Shown here: piece after piece, positions 55,055 through 64,000 of the stretch
How the letters are laid out: each line of letters opens with the position of its first letter
Position numbering within the stretch: the stretch's first letter is position 1
DNA from: Bacteroidota bacterium
GTDB lineage: Bacteria > Bacteroidota > Bacteroidia > Flavobacteriales > Flavobacteriaceae
Assembly: GCA_018267095.1 (NCBI GenBank)
Contig: JAFDZC010000011.1
Coordinates: 124,001 to 188,000 of the forward strand
Direction: 5' to 3'
DNA: 64,000 nt
The notes under the pieces: generated by a model
The model's database searches: none
What the model was told of the DNA's origin: nothing
What the model saw: the letters and a program-made list of their open reading frames with translations, nothing else
Program-made: the position numbers and the translations under genes

Positions 55055-57540
55055 TATCCCGGAAAGTCATCGCCTCCGTTATCACTGTTCTCGCGTTTGG
55101 TTGGTTTGTCGCGATCGGTTTTTTGTTTGTTGAATCTAAAGGTGAGCGACAAAGTAATCTGTCTTTGACGCCATTGCATTTCGCTGTATGAATTTACGTT
55201 GGGCAATTGAACTTCATTAATGCGTTTTCGCGAATTAAAAACGTCATTGATGTTCAAAGCTAGTGTTGCTTTATCTTTAAAAATATCTTTGCTCCAGGCC
55301 AAATTCAAACTGCCGACCGCTTTGCTAGAACCTTGAGCCGTTTTTTGCGCTGCATCATAAGTGCCGTTCAGTTGAAAATCTACCTTGTAAGGCAAGGTAA
55401 TTTTTGAACCCAAACGAGCAAACCAAGTGGCTGCTGAGTTACCAAAATCAATCGTTTCAATGGTATTGTCCGCTTTTTTATAACGGTAACTTCCAGAGGT
55501 TTTGGTATTAAAGAAATTAAAATTGGTATTGAGTTTCCACCATTTAAACGGATTGTAATTAACGGTAAATTCAAAACCGGTATTCTGACTCGTTGCTAAA
55601 TTAAAAGGAGAATTGATAATGACCGGATTTCCGTCTATAAAACGGCCGGATTCAAATCGAACAAACTGAAAAGCATTGTGGCGAATGTTCGTGTAAGCCG
55701 AAGCGCTCAGAGTAACTTTGTTGTTCCATTTTTTAAGATAACTCAAATCATAAGCATCGATTAAAGTGGGATTGATGTCCGGATTTCCCTGAAAAATATT
55801 CAGATTACTCGAATACGACGAAAACGGATTGATGAATCTCCCGCGCGGACGATTGATGCGTTTGCTGTAACTCAGTGACACTGTGTTTCCTTGACTGATT
55901 TCATAATTCAAGAAAATACTCGGAAACCAATTGTCGTATTTTTTAAGATTAAAATCCTGCGAAGTCAACTGGTCAATCACGATTTTTGAATACTCATAAC
56001 GAAGTCCGAGCAAATACGAAAACTTCTTGATTTTAGAACCAAATTGCGTGTAAGCGGCCGTTACATTTTCACGGTAATCAAGTGTGTTGGTGTAATTTGG
56101 ATTGACCGTAAATTGCCCATTTCCGGTTAAATCTTCATCAACGCGGAACTCGGTGAGCATTTTTGAGTAATCGCCTTTAAAACCCATCTCAAACTGACTG
56201 TCTTTTCCAATCGGCAAAACATAGTCTGATTGAATCATATTGCGGTTTTGACGTTGTTTGTTAAAGGTTCTTTCAGAGGAAACAAAACTGGGTGTCGGGA
56301 TAATCGTTGTTCCTAAAATCCCTGAAACATCATCGTCGTGATTGATTGAAAATGATGCATCCACGGTCCATTTATGCCCGTCTTTTTTGAATCTCTGGGT
56401 AAAATTGGTCGCGTATTCTGCGTTCTGACTTTCGCTCGTTACATCGTTAAAACGCTCATTTTTTAAATAACCGCCGGCTGCAGGATAAATGTTATAAGTA
56501 ACGGTTTCCGGATTCGAGCCTTTGTTGCTTCGGATCGACATAGAGTTGGTCCAAGATGAATTTTTACTTGTGTATAATTCAACACCGAAGTTGGTGTTCA
56601 TCCCTTCACCGCGTTTGTGGTTCTCGCGGCGCTCTTCAATATAATTGACCAAATTGTGCGAAGAATCAAAATTGTCTTGATTGATTTTGGTGTTTCCCGG
56701 ACTGTCATTTTTTCTGTAGCCGATGTTTCCGAATATATTAGATTGTTCGCCTTTGATGTTAAAACTACCAGATATTCCTGTGTTTTCAGGTGTTCCGACG
56801 GATAAAACCAAAGTTCCGTTCACACCTTGATTTTTTCCTTTTTTGAGTAAAATATTGATGATTCCACCTGAGCCTTCGGCATCATAACGCGCTGACGGAT
56901 TGGTAATAATCTCGACTTTATCAATCGCATCAGCCGAAATTTGTTTGAGCGCTTCTGTGATATTAATTGCATTCGACGGACGACCATCAATCAAAATCTT
57001 GACATTGTCGTTGCCGCGCAGAAGCACATTTCCTTCGGCATCCAAACTCACCGACGGAATATTGCCCAAAACATCACTCACTGTTCCGCCTTTGACCATT
57101 AAATCTTGCCCAACGTTATAGACTTTCTTGTCGAGTTTAATATCGACGGTGCTTTTCTCGGCGCGCACTTCAACTTGCTGCAATTGAACGGCATCTTCAT
57201 CCAGCGGAATCATCCCAATAAATTGATCGCTTTGATAATCTTTGGCTTTAATTTCGAGCGGTTTGAACGAAATAAATTCAGCTTTAGCTGTATAATTTCC
57301 AGGTACTAGCATCACTTCAAATTCGCCTTTGGCATTGGTAATACCTCCTCCAATAAGCTTTGGATTGGCCGTATTGAAAAAGGTAATGGTCGCGTATTCG
57401 AGTGGATGTTTGTTGCTTTTTTCAACAATAATTCCGGTGATTTTAATTTTTGGGGTTTCAGGCCGAGGACGATTTTGCGCCTGAAGATTGAAAGCGGCGA
57501 ATAGAACAAAAAGCAGTCTAAGAAAATGGTGTTTGGACAT
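55054..57540 (-). CDS. Outer-membrane beta-barrel receptor-like protein
   Basis: 828-residue outer-membrane protein of the TonB-dependent-receptor-like type with an OMP beta-barrel C-terminus. There is a signal peptide (1-22), a carboxypeptidase-regulatory-like domain (about 32-115: KITGIIVEKSNKHPLEYATITFF...), a plug region (about 125-250: LMVKGGTVSDVLGNIPSVSLDAEGNVLLRGNDNVKILIDGRPSNAI), then a many-stranded barrel to the end. The tail after the barrel is polar (RFNKQKTDRDKPTKRENSDNGGDDFPG). No SusD-like partner lies beside it. Substrate unknown. Confidence 0.92.
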   Translation of the reverse strand: MSKHHFLRLLFVLFAAFNLQAQNRPRPETPKIKITGIIVEKSNKHPLEYATITFFNTANPKLIGGGITNAKGEFEVMLVPGNYTAKAEFISFKPLEIKAKDYQSDQFIGMIPLDEDAVQLQQVEVRAEKSTVDIKLDKKVYNVGQDLMVKGGTVSDVLGNIPSVSLDAEGNVLLRGNDNVKILIDGRPSNAINITEALKQISADAIDKVEIITNPSARYDAEGSGGIINILLKKGKNQGVNGTLVLSVGTPENTGISGSFNIKGEQSNIFGNIGYRKNDSPGNTKINQDNFDSSHNLVNYIEERRENHKRGEGMNTNFGVELYTSKNSSWTNSMSIRSNKGSNPETVTYNIYPAAGGYLKNERFNDVTSESQNAEYATNFTQRFKKDGHKWTVDASFSINHDDDVSGILGTTIIPTPSFVSSERTFNKQRQNRNMIQSDYVLPIGKDSQFEMGFKGDYSKMLTEFRVDEDLTGNGQFTVNPNYTNTLDYRENVTAAYTQFGSKIKKFSYLLGLRYEYSKIVIDQLTSQDFNLKKYDNWFPSIFLNYEISQGNTVSLSYSKRINRPRGRFINPFSSYSSNLNIFQGNPDINPTLIDAYDLSYLKKWNNKVTLSASAYTNIRHNAFQFVRFESGRFIDGNPVIINSPFNLATSQNTGFEFTVNYNPFKWWKLNTNFNFFNTKTSGSYRYKKADNTIETIDFGNSAATWFARLGSKITLPYKVDFQLNGTYDAAQKTAQGSSKAVGSLNLAWSKDIFKDKATLALNINDVFNSRKRINEVQLPNVNSYSEMQWRQRQITLSLTFRFNKQKTDRDKPTKRENSDNGGDDFPG

Positions 57541-57611
57541 GATTAGATTTTAAGCCGTAAAATTAAGTTTTGCATTTCAGACAAAATCATAATCTTACGT
57601 TAAAGCAGTCG

Positions 57612-57950
57612 TTAAATAATCTCATTTATGCGCTCCCATGGTCGGGCTATGACTGCCTTATTTCCGTTGACCACAATAGGTCTTTCAATCAAAATCGGAT
57701 GCTTTACCAAAGCTTTGATAATCGCTAACGGTGTCATTTTTTTGTCTTTGTATTTTTCGACCCAAATACTTTCTTTTTCACGCACCAATTCAATGGGTTT
57801 AATGTCTAATTTTTGAATCAAATTTTTGATTTCCTCCACAGATAAAGGTGTTTCAAGGTATTTAACCACTTCAAACGGATGATGTATTTGCTCGAGTTGC
57901 AACAAGCATTCTCTTGATTTACTGCATTTAGGGTTATGGTAAACAATCAT
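57612..57950 (-). CDS. ArsC/Spx-family thioredoxin-fold protein (arsenate reductase-like)
   Basis: 112-residue protein of the ArsC/YfgD family. The single active-site Cys is in NPKCSKSRECLLQL near residue 9; the EVVKYLETPLSVEEI and RPIVVNGNKAVIARPWE segments are typical. It may reduce arsenate or do a related thiol-based reduction; no arsenical pump or ArsR gene is adjacent, so arsenate detoxification is not implied. ATG at 57950 is preferred to the GTG at 57953. Confidence 0.85.
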   Translation of the reverse strand: MIVYHNPKCSKSRECLLQLEQIHHPFEVVKYLETPLSVEEIKNLIQKLDIKPIELVREKESIWVEKYKDKKMTPLAIIKALVKHPILIERPIVVNGNKAVIARPWERINEII

Positions 57951-58011
57951 CACTTTTTTTTACAAATGAACCAATTAAATTTCTAAATTTAGAACATACA
58001 ATGATAATTTT

Positions 58012-58971
58012 ATGTTTATAGAACAAGGTATTCGCAGCGAAAATAAATTCTGGAAATATCTACTCGGATCGATACTCATTATTGGTGCATCGTTTATGGG
58101 GCAACTTCCGCTGTTGGTGGGCGTCATGCTCAAGACAATCGGTAGTGGTAAAATAATGCCCGACAACGAAAACGATTTGATGAAAATATTTGATCCTAAT
58201 ACGGCTTTGTTTCTGATTATGATTTCGTTTGTATTTGCAGTGGGAGGAATTTATTTAGTGATTCGAAATCTTCACAAACAGACCCTAATAAGCATCATTA
58301 CTTCGCGAAAAAAAATAGATTGGAAGCGAATTATTTTTTCATTCATTATTTGGGCTTTGTTGAGTATTGTTTCAACCGTATTAATCTATTTTGACAATCC
58401 TAAAGATTTTGTAATCAATTTTCAACCGCTGCCTTTTCTGGGGTTATTGGTCATTGCCACTTTGCTGATTCCGATTCAAACCACTTGTGAAGAATTGGTT
58501 TTTCGCGGTTATCTGATGCAAGGTTTTGGGAATTTGTCAATGAATAAATGGTTTCCGCTTTTGATGACTTCGGTTATTTTTGGCAGTATGCACATCTTCA
58601 ATCCTGAAGTCGAAAAAATGGGCTACATCATCTTGATTTATTACATCGGAACCGGACTCATGCTCGGCATCATGACTTTAATGGACGAGGGTTTGGAGCT
58701 TTCACTTGGATTTCACGCTGCGAACAATCTCATCGGCGCTTTGCTGGTGACCTCAGATTGGTCCGCACTACAAACTAATTCAATTCTAAAAGATATATCT
58801 GAACCTTCGGCCGGAATTGATGTGATTATTCCGGTGGTGGTGGTTTACCCCATTCTGCTTTGGGTATTCAGCAAAAAATACCAATGGAACAATTGGAAAG
58901 AAAAACTTACCGGCAACATAACTACACAACATGAACACACCGACTTATCACAACGTACACAATCATTTTAA
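58012..58971 (+). CDS. CPBP-family intramembrane metalloprotease
   Basis: 319-residue polytopic membrane protein of the CPBP (Abi/CAAX protease) family. Motif 1 is E160-E161-LVF-R165 in CEELVFRGYLMQGF. Motif 2 has the His of VIFGSMHIFN, and motif 3 is HAANNLIG. About seven or eight membrane helices. It may process prenylated peptides or other membrane substrates; unknown. The last 41 bases overlap the menE start. Confidence 0.9.
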   Translation: MFIEQGIRSENKFWKYLLGSILIIGASFMGQLPLLVGVMLKTIGSGKIMPDNENDLMKIFDPNTALFLIMISFVFAVGGIYLVIRNLHKQTLISIITSRKKIDWKRIIFSFIIWALLSIVSTVLIYFDNPKDFVINFQPLPFLGLLVIATLLIPIQTTCEELVFRGYLMQGFGNLSMNKWFPLLMTSVIFGSMHIFNPEVEKMGYIILIYYIGTGLMLGIMTLMDEGLELSLGFHAANNLIGALLVTSDWSALQTNSILKDISEPSAGIDVIIPVVVVYPILLWVFSKKYQWNNWKEKLTGNITTQHEHTDLSQRTQSF

Positions 58972-59977
58972 ACTCGATGGATTTCATCTGAATCGAGAAG
59001 ACTTATGCCGTGTTGCTTACAGCTTTATCAAAGAAGGTGAGGCACACGAAAAACCCGTAGGCAGTTTTATTTTAGATTGGTTTGATGACCGACCGTTTAT
59101 TGAAATGCGCACTTCGGGAACCACCGGAAAACCTAAAATTATTCGCGTGGACAAACAAGCCATGGTCGAATCGGCATTGGCTACCGGAGATTTTTTCGGG
59201 CTCGAACCCGGCCAAAAAGTACTGCATTGTTTGCCGGTTCAATTCATTGCCGGAAAGATGATGTTTGTGCGCGGTTTTATTTTAGGATTAGATATGGATT
59301 TTGTAGCTCCGAGTGCTCATCCGCTAGAAAAAATTGAATACGACTATGACTTTGTGGCCATGGTTCCGCTACAAGCACAAAATTCGCTCAAGCAACTCAA
59401 ACATGTCAAAAAGATGATTGTAGGCGGCGCAAGCCTACATCCGAATCTCGAAAAACAATTGATCAAACTCAAAACCGAATCCTACGAAACCTATGGCATG
59501 ACCGAAACCATTACGCACATTGCTGCCAAAAAAGTAGGCGAGAAGGCTTTTACCGTTTTGCCAGGTGTAACCATATCATACAACGAAAACAACTGTTTGG
59601 TCATTCACGCTCCGCGCATTTCAGATGAAGTAATTGTGACCAACGATTTGGTGGAACTCGTCAATGAAAATCAATTTGTTTTTCTGGGTCGATTTGACAA
59701 TGTAATCAACAGTGGCGGAATAAAGCTGATTCCGGAACAAATTGAACACAAGCTCAAATCGCAAATAGCCGAACGTTTTTTTGTAGCCGGTTTACCCGAT
59801 GACAAACTCGGTGAAAAATTAGTTTTGATTGTGGAAGGCGAAAAATACGAAATCAGCAAGGATGCTTTTTCAGAACTCGGCAAATATGAAAAACCCAAGG
59901 AAATTTATTTTGTATCTAAGTTCAAAGAAACCGAAACCGGCAAAATCATTCGACAAGAAACTTTAGAAATGATATAA
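58931..59977 (+). CDS. menE: o-Succinylbenzoate-CoA ligase
   Basis: AMP-forming acyl-CoA ligase activating o-succinylbenzoate for MenB. Seen: MRTSGTTGKPKIIRVDKQA (the P-loop-like A3 motif), YGMTETITHIA (A5), GRFDNVINSGGIKL (A7/A8) and GKIIRQETL with the catalytic C-terminal Lys. 348 residues is shorter than the E. coli protein, but usual for Bacteroidota MenE. The N-terminus (HNHFKLDGFHLNREDL) also matches that group, so the 41-base overlap with the CPBP gene is real. A bidirectional terminator follows. Confidence 0.9.
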   Translation: MNTPTYHNVHNHFKLDGFHLNREDLCRVAYSFIKEGEAHEKPVGSFILDWFDDRPFIEMRTSGTTGKPKIIRVDKQAMVESALATGDFFGLEPGQKVLHCLPVQFIAGKMMFVRGFILGLDMDFVAPSAHPLEKIEYDYDFVAMVPLQAQNSLKQLKHVKKMIVGGASLHPNLEKQLIKLKTESYETYGMTETITHIAAKKVGEKAFTVLPGVTISYNENNCLVIHAPRISDEVIVTNDLVELVNENQFVFLGRFDNVINSGGIKLIPEQIEHKLKSQIAERFFVAGLPDDKLGEKLVLIVEGEKYEISKDAFSELGKYEKPKEIYFVSKFKETETGKIIRQETLEMI

Positions 59978-60008
59978 AAAAAGCGCTTCGATTGTGAAGC
60001 GCTTTTTT
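59976..60008. terminator. Bidirectional terminator between menE and DoxX
   Basis: AAAAAAGCGCTTC / GAAGCGCTTTTTT hairpin with a 6-base loop; A-run on one side and T-run on the other. Confidence 0.88.
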
Positions 60009-60020
60009 TGATTTTGAAAT

Positions 60021-60446
60021 TTACTTTTCCATTTTAAAATAATAATCGGCAGAATGTTTTCCGGAGCCATAAAACAAAAAGAAAACCGCCAAAGCAAAAA
60101 CTGCGGTTGCTGTCAAAAGGTTGCTCGCATTCATGTTTCCGGCAAAATTCAAGGCTATGGCACCTATAAAAATTGGAAGTTGTGCGATGATTGCCCAGCG
60201 AGTCAATAAGCCAAAGATAATCATGATTCCGCCCATAATATGCGCCGCGGCAATGTAGTGAAACGTGAGCATGCCGCCCATGAAATTACTCACCGGAGCA
60301 ATCAAATCTTCAAAAGCTCTGCTGTGGGTAATGAACGAAGCGCCTTTGTAAATCAAAAACAATCCAAAAGCGATGCGTAGCGTGTCTAAACCATAGTTGG
60401 TGTGGGCGTTGGCCCATTTGTTCAAACTTTTTACCGTTGTGTTCAT
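60021..60446 (-). CDS. DoxX-family membrane protein
   Basis: 141-residue membrane protein with four helices. LRIAFGLFLIYKGASFITHS and HIMGGIMIIFGLLTRW are typical of DoxX/DoxD-like proteins. These are poorly characterised and have been linked with quinone or redox roles. It stands alone on the minus strand, with a bidirectional terminator after it. Confidence 0.88.
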   Translation of the reverse strand: MNTTVKSLNKWANAHTNYGLDTLRIAFGLFLIYKGASFITHSRAFEDLIAPVSNFMGGMLTFHYIAAAHIMGGIMIIFGLLTRWAIIAQLPIFIGAIALNFAGNMNASNLLTATAVFALAVFFLFYGSGKHSADYYFKMEK

Positions 60447-60539
60447 AGCGAATAAGTTTAGAATTCAATACTAAGTTACTCACTATAAACGCAATGCCAT
60501 TTTATTTTAGCATAAACTTTCAACAAATTTACCAACCAT

Positions 60540-62171
60540 TTAACGCAAGATACTTAATTGGTAAAAGAACTTTTGGCTGTTGAAGTTGCTTTCGGATAAT
60601 TTTCCTTTGGTTTTTACAGAAGTCGGCAACCAATCATTTCCAACTAAAACTCTTTTGGTTTTACCGTTGATAGTAACTTCTACCGGAAGCTGAAAATGTG
60701 GTTCATTGGTTTTCCAACGAAGTTGTATTTTTTTAGATGCATCAAGTTGTGCTTCTAAAATCGGTAATTCTTTGTGTTGAAGATATTGATTGAAAACAGC
60801 CGTCAAATTAAGTCCGGTTTCTTGGTTGAAAAAAGCAATGACCGCAGGCGTATCAATGATTTGATGTTTAAAAGTAGTACTGTATTTTAAAATCAAGGCC
60901 CACCATTTTGCATCGTCGTTGATGATGTGTCGCATGGTATTGAGCATGAGCGCTCCCTTGTAATACATATCGCTCGAACCTTCATTGCCTACGCCGTATG
61001 ACCCAATAATAGGTTTGTCGTTTTGAACATTGCGTTTTAAACCGTTGATGTAGGTTTGTGCTTTGTCATATCCGTATAAACACTCCAAATAAACGCTTTC
61101 AGAATAGCAGGTAAATCCTTCGTGAATCCACATATCGGCCACATCTTTCGAGGTGATGCTGTTGCCAAACCATTCGTGTCCGCTTTCGTGAATGATGATA
61201 AAATCAAACAATAAACCCACATCGGTTCCTGATAAGTCATTGCCCAAATATCCGTTCATGTAATGATTTCCGTAGGCCACCGCGCTTTGATGTTCCATGC
61301 CTAAATAAGGCGTTTCGACCAATTTATATCCGTCTTCCGCAAACGGATACGGGCCGAATTTACGCTGAAAACAATCCATCATCGGCTTGACTTGCGCAAA
61401 CTGAATTTTGGCTTTTTCTTCGTTGGCGCGCAAAACGTAATAATCCAAATCCAGGCCTTTGTAGGTTTCTCCAAACAAAACGTAATCGCCAATATTGAGT
61501 GTAATATCATAGTTATTAATCGGGTTTTTCACTTCCCAATCCCAGCGGGTAAAACCATTGTTCAAGTTGGTGCTGCCCATAAATCGACCGTTGGAAACAT
61601 TCATGAGTCCATTGGGCACCGCCACTTTAATACTGCAACCCAAATCAGGTTCATCGGTTTGTGAATCCTTACACGGAAACCACAAACTTGCGCCTGTTCC
61701 TTGCACAGCCACGCCTATCCAATCTTTGCCTGAAGCATCTTGGGTATATACAAAACCGCCATCCCACGGAGCGTGTTTGGCTACGAGCGGCGCACCGGAA
61801 TAATAAAACTTGAGTTCGTGCTCTGAACCTTGGAGCAAAGGTTGATCAAACTTGACAAAAACCGCATTGTATTCACGCTGAAATTTGAGTTGCCTTCCCG
61901 CCAAAAGAATACTGTCAATGCGCATGTTTTCAAACAAATCCAGTTGAATTTTAGGCGTATCTTCGACTACCTTAAAGGTAATTTGGTTGTAGCCCGACAG
62001 CGATTTCTCAGCAGGTTTCACTAGTAAATTCAAATCGTATCGCAGTACGTTGTAACAACTGCGTTCAAAGCGCATTCCGCCAAAGAGCGAATCTTTTCGG
62101 GTAAAAGTTTCTTGCGCTTGCATCTTCAAAACACCCAAAAGCAAAGCAAAAAGGTAAAGACTTCGAACCAT
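60540..62171 (-). CDS. M1-family zinc metallopeptidase
   Basis: 543-residue exported peptidase of the M1 (aminopeptidase N-like) family. There is a signal peptide (1-19, ending KMQAQ), an N-terminal beta domain, the exopeptidase-type motif YLGMEHQS, then the HEXXH motif H328-E-S-G-H332 with E351 18 residues later. No long C-terminal domain is present, so it is shorter than E. coli PepN. ATG at 62171 is the correct start: the frame runs back to 62261, but those 30 codons are repeat sequence (62200-62278). It is probably periplasmic or secreted. Confidence 0.92.
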   Translation of the reverse strand: MVRSLYLFALLLGVLKMQAQETFTRKDSLFGGMRFERSCYNVLRYDLNLLVKPAEKSLSGYNQITFKVVEDTPKIQLDLFENMRIDSILLAGRQLKFQREYNAVFVKFDQPLLQGSEHELKFYYSGAPLVAKHAPWDGGFVYTQDASGKDWIGVAVQGTGASLWFPCKDSQTDEPDLGCSIKVAVPNGLMNVSNGRFMGSTNLNNGFTRWDWEVKNPINNYDITLNIGDYVLFGETYKGLDLDYYVLRANEEKAKIQFAQVKPMMDCFQRKFGPYPFAEDGYKLVETPYLGMEHQSAVAYGNHYMNGYLGNDLSGTDVGLLFDFIIIHESGHEWFGNSITSKDVADMWIHEGFTCYSESVYLECLYGYDKAQTYINGLKRNVQNDKPIIGSYGVGNEGSSDMYYKGALMLNTMRHIINDDAKWWALILKYSTTFKHQIIDTPAVIAFFNQETGLNLTAVFNQYLQHKELPILEAQLDASKKIQLRWKTNEPHFQLPVEVTINGKTKRVLVGNDWLPTSVKTKGKLSESNFNSQKFFYQLSILR

Positions 62172-62199
62172 TTTTGTCGATTTTAAATTTTCATCATTT

Positions 62200-62278
62200 G
62201 GGCGTGCCCCTTCGGGTCGCGCTTTTCGTTTCAAGTCCTCGCTGCGCTGTGGGCTTTTCACTACAATCGCTCACGCAA
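62200..62278 (-). repeat. Second palindromic repeat type, copy G
   Basis: GC-rich element with outer arms GCGTG / CACGC, an inner CCCCTTCGGG hairpin and a further AGTCC / GGGCT arm. It lies between the acyl-CoA carboxylase and M1 peptidase genes and encodes the false N-terminus of the latter. It is one copy of a type different from A-F but built on a similar plan. Confidence 0.7.
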
Positions 62279-62299
62279 ACGTTTCCCCGAACATATTGT

Positions 62300-63928
62300 T
62301 TAAACCTGTAAAACGCCGAGGTTGAATTTTTTCTCAATCGGAGCGTGGTTGGCTGCTTCAATGCCCATCGATATCCAAGTGCGGGTTTCCATCGGATCTA
62401 TAATAGCATCGGTCCACAAACGCGCAGCGGCATAATACGGAGAGACCTGCGCATCATAACGCGCTTTAATTTTATCAAACAATTCTTGTTCTTTTTGCGC
62501 GTCAACCACTTCGCCTTTGGCTTTGAGTGAGGCCGCTTCAATTTGCATGAGTACTTTGGCTGCTTGTGCTCCGCCCATCACCGCCAATTCAGCACTGGGC
62601 CAAGCAAAAATGAGTCGTGGATCATAGGCTTTTCCGCACATGGCATAGTTTCCGGCGCCATAAGAATTACCGACCACGACCGTAAATTTAGGCACAACAG
62701 AATTAGAAACGGCATTAACCATTTTGGCTCCATCCTTAATAATGCCGCCATGTTCTGATTTTGAACCGACCATAAATCCGGTCACATCTTGCAAAAACAC
62801 CAACGGAATTTTCTTTTGGTTGCAATTGGCAATAAATCGCGTAGCCTTATCCGCAGAATCTGAGTAAATCACTCCGCCAAATTGCATTTCGCCTTTTTTG
62901 GATTTCACGACTTTGCGCTGGTTGGCAATGATGCCCACCGCCCAGCCATCAATACGCGCATACGCTGTGATAAGCGTTTGTCCATAACCGGCTTTATATT
63001 CATCAAACTCAGAATTATCTACCAAGCGTTTGATGATTTCATACATGTCGTATTGCTCGCTGCGTTGTTTGGGCAATATTCCGAAGATTTCTTGCATATC
63101 GAGCGCAGGTTTTTCAGACTTGATTCGGTTGTATCCGGCTTTTTCATAATCGCCGATTTTGCCCACCACACTTTTAATTCGGTCGAGCGCATCTTTATCA
63201 TCTTTGGCTTTGTAATCAGTCACGCCAGAAATTTCGCAATGTGTGGTAGCTCCGCCCAAAGTTTCGTTGTCAATGGTTTCACCAATGGCCGCTTTGACCA
63301 AATAGCTTCCGGCCAAAAAGATACTTCCGGTTTTGTCAACAATCAAAGCTTCATCACTCATAATCGGCAAATAAGCGCCACCGGCCACACAGCTACCCAT
63401 CACGGCCGCAATTTGGGTGATGCCCATGCTCGACATGATGGCGTTGTTTCTGAAAATGCGTCCGAAGTGTTCTTTATCGGGAAATATTTCATCCTGCATC
63501 GGCAAATAAACACCTGCGCTGTCAACTAAATATATAATTGGTAATCTGTTTTCAATGGATATTTCTTGGGCGCGCAAGTTTTTCTTTCCGGTGATCGGAA
63601 ACCAAGCTCCGGCTTTTACCGTGGCATCATTGGCTACGACGATGCATTGCTTTCCTTGGATATAACCCATTTTGACAACCACACCGCCCGATGGACATCC
63701 GCCATGTTCTTCGTACATACCATCGCCGGCAAAAGCGCCAATTTCAATGCTAGAAGCGTCTTTGTCTAATAAATAATCAATGCGCTCACGGGCCGTCATT
63801 TTACCTTCGGCATGCAATTTTTCGATACGTTTTTGACCGCCGCCGAGTTTTACTTTAGCAAATTTTTGTTTGAGATCTGAAAGAAGTAATTTGTTGTAAT
63901 CTTCGTTTTTATTGAAGTTTAAATCCAT
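62300..63928 (-). CDS. Acyl-CoA carboxylase beta subunit (methylcrotonyl-CoA carboxylase-like)
   Basis: 542-residue carboxyltransferase subunit of a biotin-dependent acyl-CoA carboxylase. It has both halves of the crotonase-like fold: GGGQKRIEKLHAEGKMTARERIDYLLD at the start, PIIYLVDSAGVYLPMQDEIFPD, GGAYLPIMSDEALIV, then VFLQDVTGFMVGSKSEHGGIIKDGAKMVNAV and SYGAGNYAMCGKAYDPRLIFAWPSAELAVMGG. The latter set resembles methylcrotonyl-CoA (leucine breakdown) carboxylase more than propionyl-CoA or acetyl-CoA forms. The biotin-carrying alpha subunit is not in the window. It would be followed by repeat G and the M1 gene. Confidence 0.93.
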   Translation of the reverse strand: MDLNFNKNEDYNKLLLSDLKQKFAKVKLGGGQKRIEKLHAEGKMTARERIDYLLDKDASSIEIGAFAGDGMYEEHGGCPSGGVVVKMGYIQGKQCIVVANDATVKAGAWFPITGKKNLRAQEISIENRLPIIYLVDSAGVYLPMQDEIFPDKEHFGRIFRNNAIMSSMGITQIAAVMGSCVAGGAYLPIMSDEALIVDKTGSIFLAGSYLVKAAIGETIDNETLGGATTHCEISGVTDYKAKDDKDALDRIKSVVGKIGDYEKAGYNRIKSEKPALDMQEIFGILPKQRSEQYDMYEIIKRLVDNSEFDEYKAGYGQTLITAYARIDGWAVGIIANQRKVVKSKKGEMQFGGVIYSDSADKATRFIANCNQKKIPLVFLQDVTGFMVGSKSEHGGIIKDGAKMVNAVSNSVVPKFTVVVGNSYGAGNYAMCGKAYDPRLIFAWPSAELAVMGGAQAAKVLMQIEAASLKAKGEVVDAQKEQELFDKIKARYDAQVSPYYAAARLWTDAIIDPMETRTWISMGIEAANHAPIEKKFNLGVLQV

Positions 63929-64000
63929 AAAAAAGTTTTTCTATAGTAATTGTGCTGAGGATTATTGCGCCTTTTTTTGGCTTTGCTAAAGTACGAAATC

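Noticed and set aside
57612..57950. Arsenic resistance locus
   Set aside because: Only an ArsC-like gene is present, with no pump, ArsR or other arsenic gene near it.
62882..63529. 215-codon plus-strand frame opposite the acyl-CoA carboxylase gene
   Set aside because: Its length is an effect of codon bias in the real gene on the other strand; it has no family resemblance.

Overview
The window is a 64 kb piece of a Bacteroidota chromosome, almost certainly from the family Flavobacteriaceae (Flavobacterium or a close relative). Support: low GC; AT-rich spacers with TAnnTTTG-type -7 promoter boxes and almost no Shine-Dalgarno sequences; type A T9SS sorting tails; the LpxC-FabZ fusion; the exonuclease/GIY-YIG fusion; and families largely confined to this group (DUF4835, DUF6495 and DUF6913, assigned from memory of the families). 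It is densely packed core genome. No tRNA, rRNA, CRISPR, prophage or transposase was recognised, and no gene-free stretch exceeds 300 bases.

Layout. 1-6.7 kb: tail of a PH-domain protein, menA, a metallo-hydrolase, a TPR protein, menC, nadC, a YihY membrane protein and a DUF2147 protein. 6.7-11.1 kb: priA, an orphan LytTR regulator and the rpsF-rpsR-rplI operon. 11.2-18.5 kb: a DUF6495 protein, ligA, four tandem diverged YhhN-like membrane proteins, and a 5'-nucleotidase split into two genes. 18.5-26.2 kb: DUF6913, dapA, bamD, an RNA polymerase omega-like subunit, coaBC, DUF4835, recN, fabV. 26.3-31.6 kb: two large paralogous T9SS-secreted modular proteins. 31.7-35.7 kb: glycosyltransferase, coaE and a two-component pair. 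35.8-44.4 kb, mostly minus strand: acyl-ACP thioesterase, miaA, exonuclease/GIY-YIG, YggS, DUF1015, 3-hydroxyacyl-CoA dehydrogenase, Gfo/Idh oxidoreductase, pcm (plus strand), an HTH regulator and smpB. 44.6-46.7 kb: a frameshifted subtilase lipoprotein and a GNAT acetyltransferase. 46.9-54.7 kb: a small unknown protein, an HD hydrolase, then lpxD-lpxC/fabZ-lpxA-efp-lpxD-like-NTF2, and sucD. 54.8-64 kb: a 54-residue membrane protein, an outer-membrane receptor-like protein, ArsC-like, a CPBP protease, menE, DoxX, an M1 peptidase and an acyl-CoA carboxylase beta subunit.

Connected functions: three menaquinone genes (menA, menC, menE) lie in separate blocks; the lpx block makes lipid A precursors and includes the FabZ dehydratase; coaBC and coaE catalyse two sections of CoA synthesis; priA, ligA and recN serve DNA maintenance; S6 and S18 belong to the ribosomal site thought to hide the anti-Shine-Dalgarno in this phylum.

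The most interesting non-coding structure is a dispersed family of about 85-bp intergenic palindromic elements. Six copies are seen. Their stems covary, they interrupt operon-like spacing, supply stop codons to two genes and create false N-terminal ORF extensions. A second repeat type (62200-62278) and a heptamer tandem repeat (38925-38952) were also found. No clearly new multi-gene system was recognised; the best candidates for something under-described are the hairpin family, the YhhN-like gene array and the frameshift junction with a slippery heptamer in the subtilase gene.
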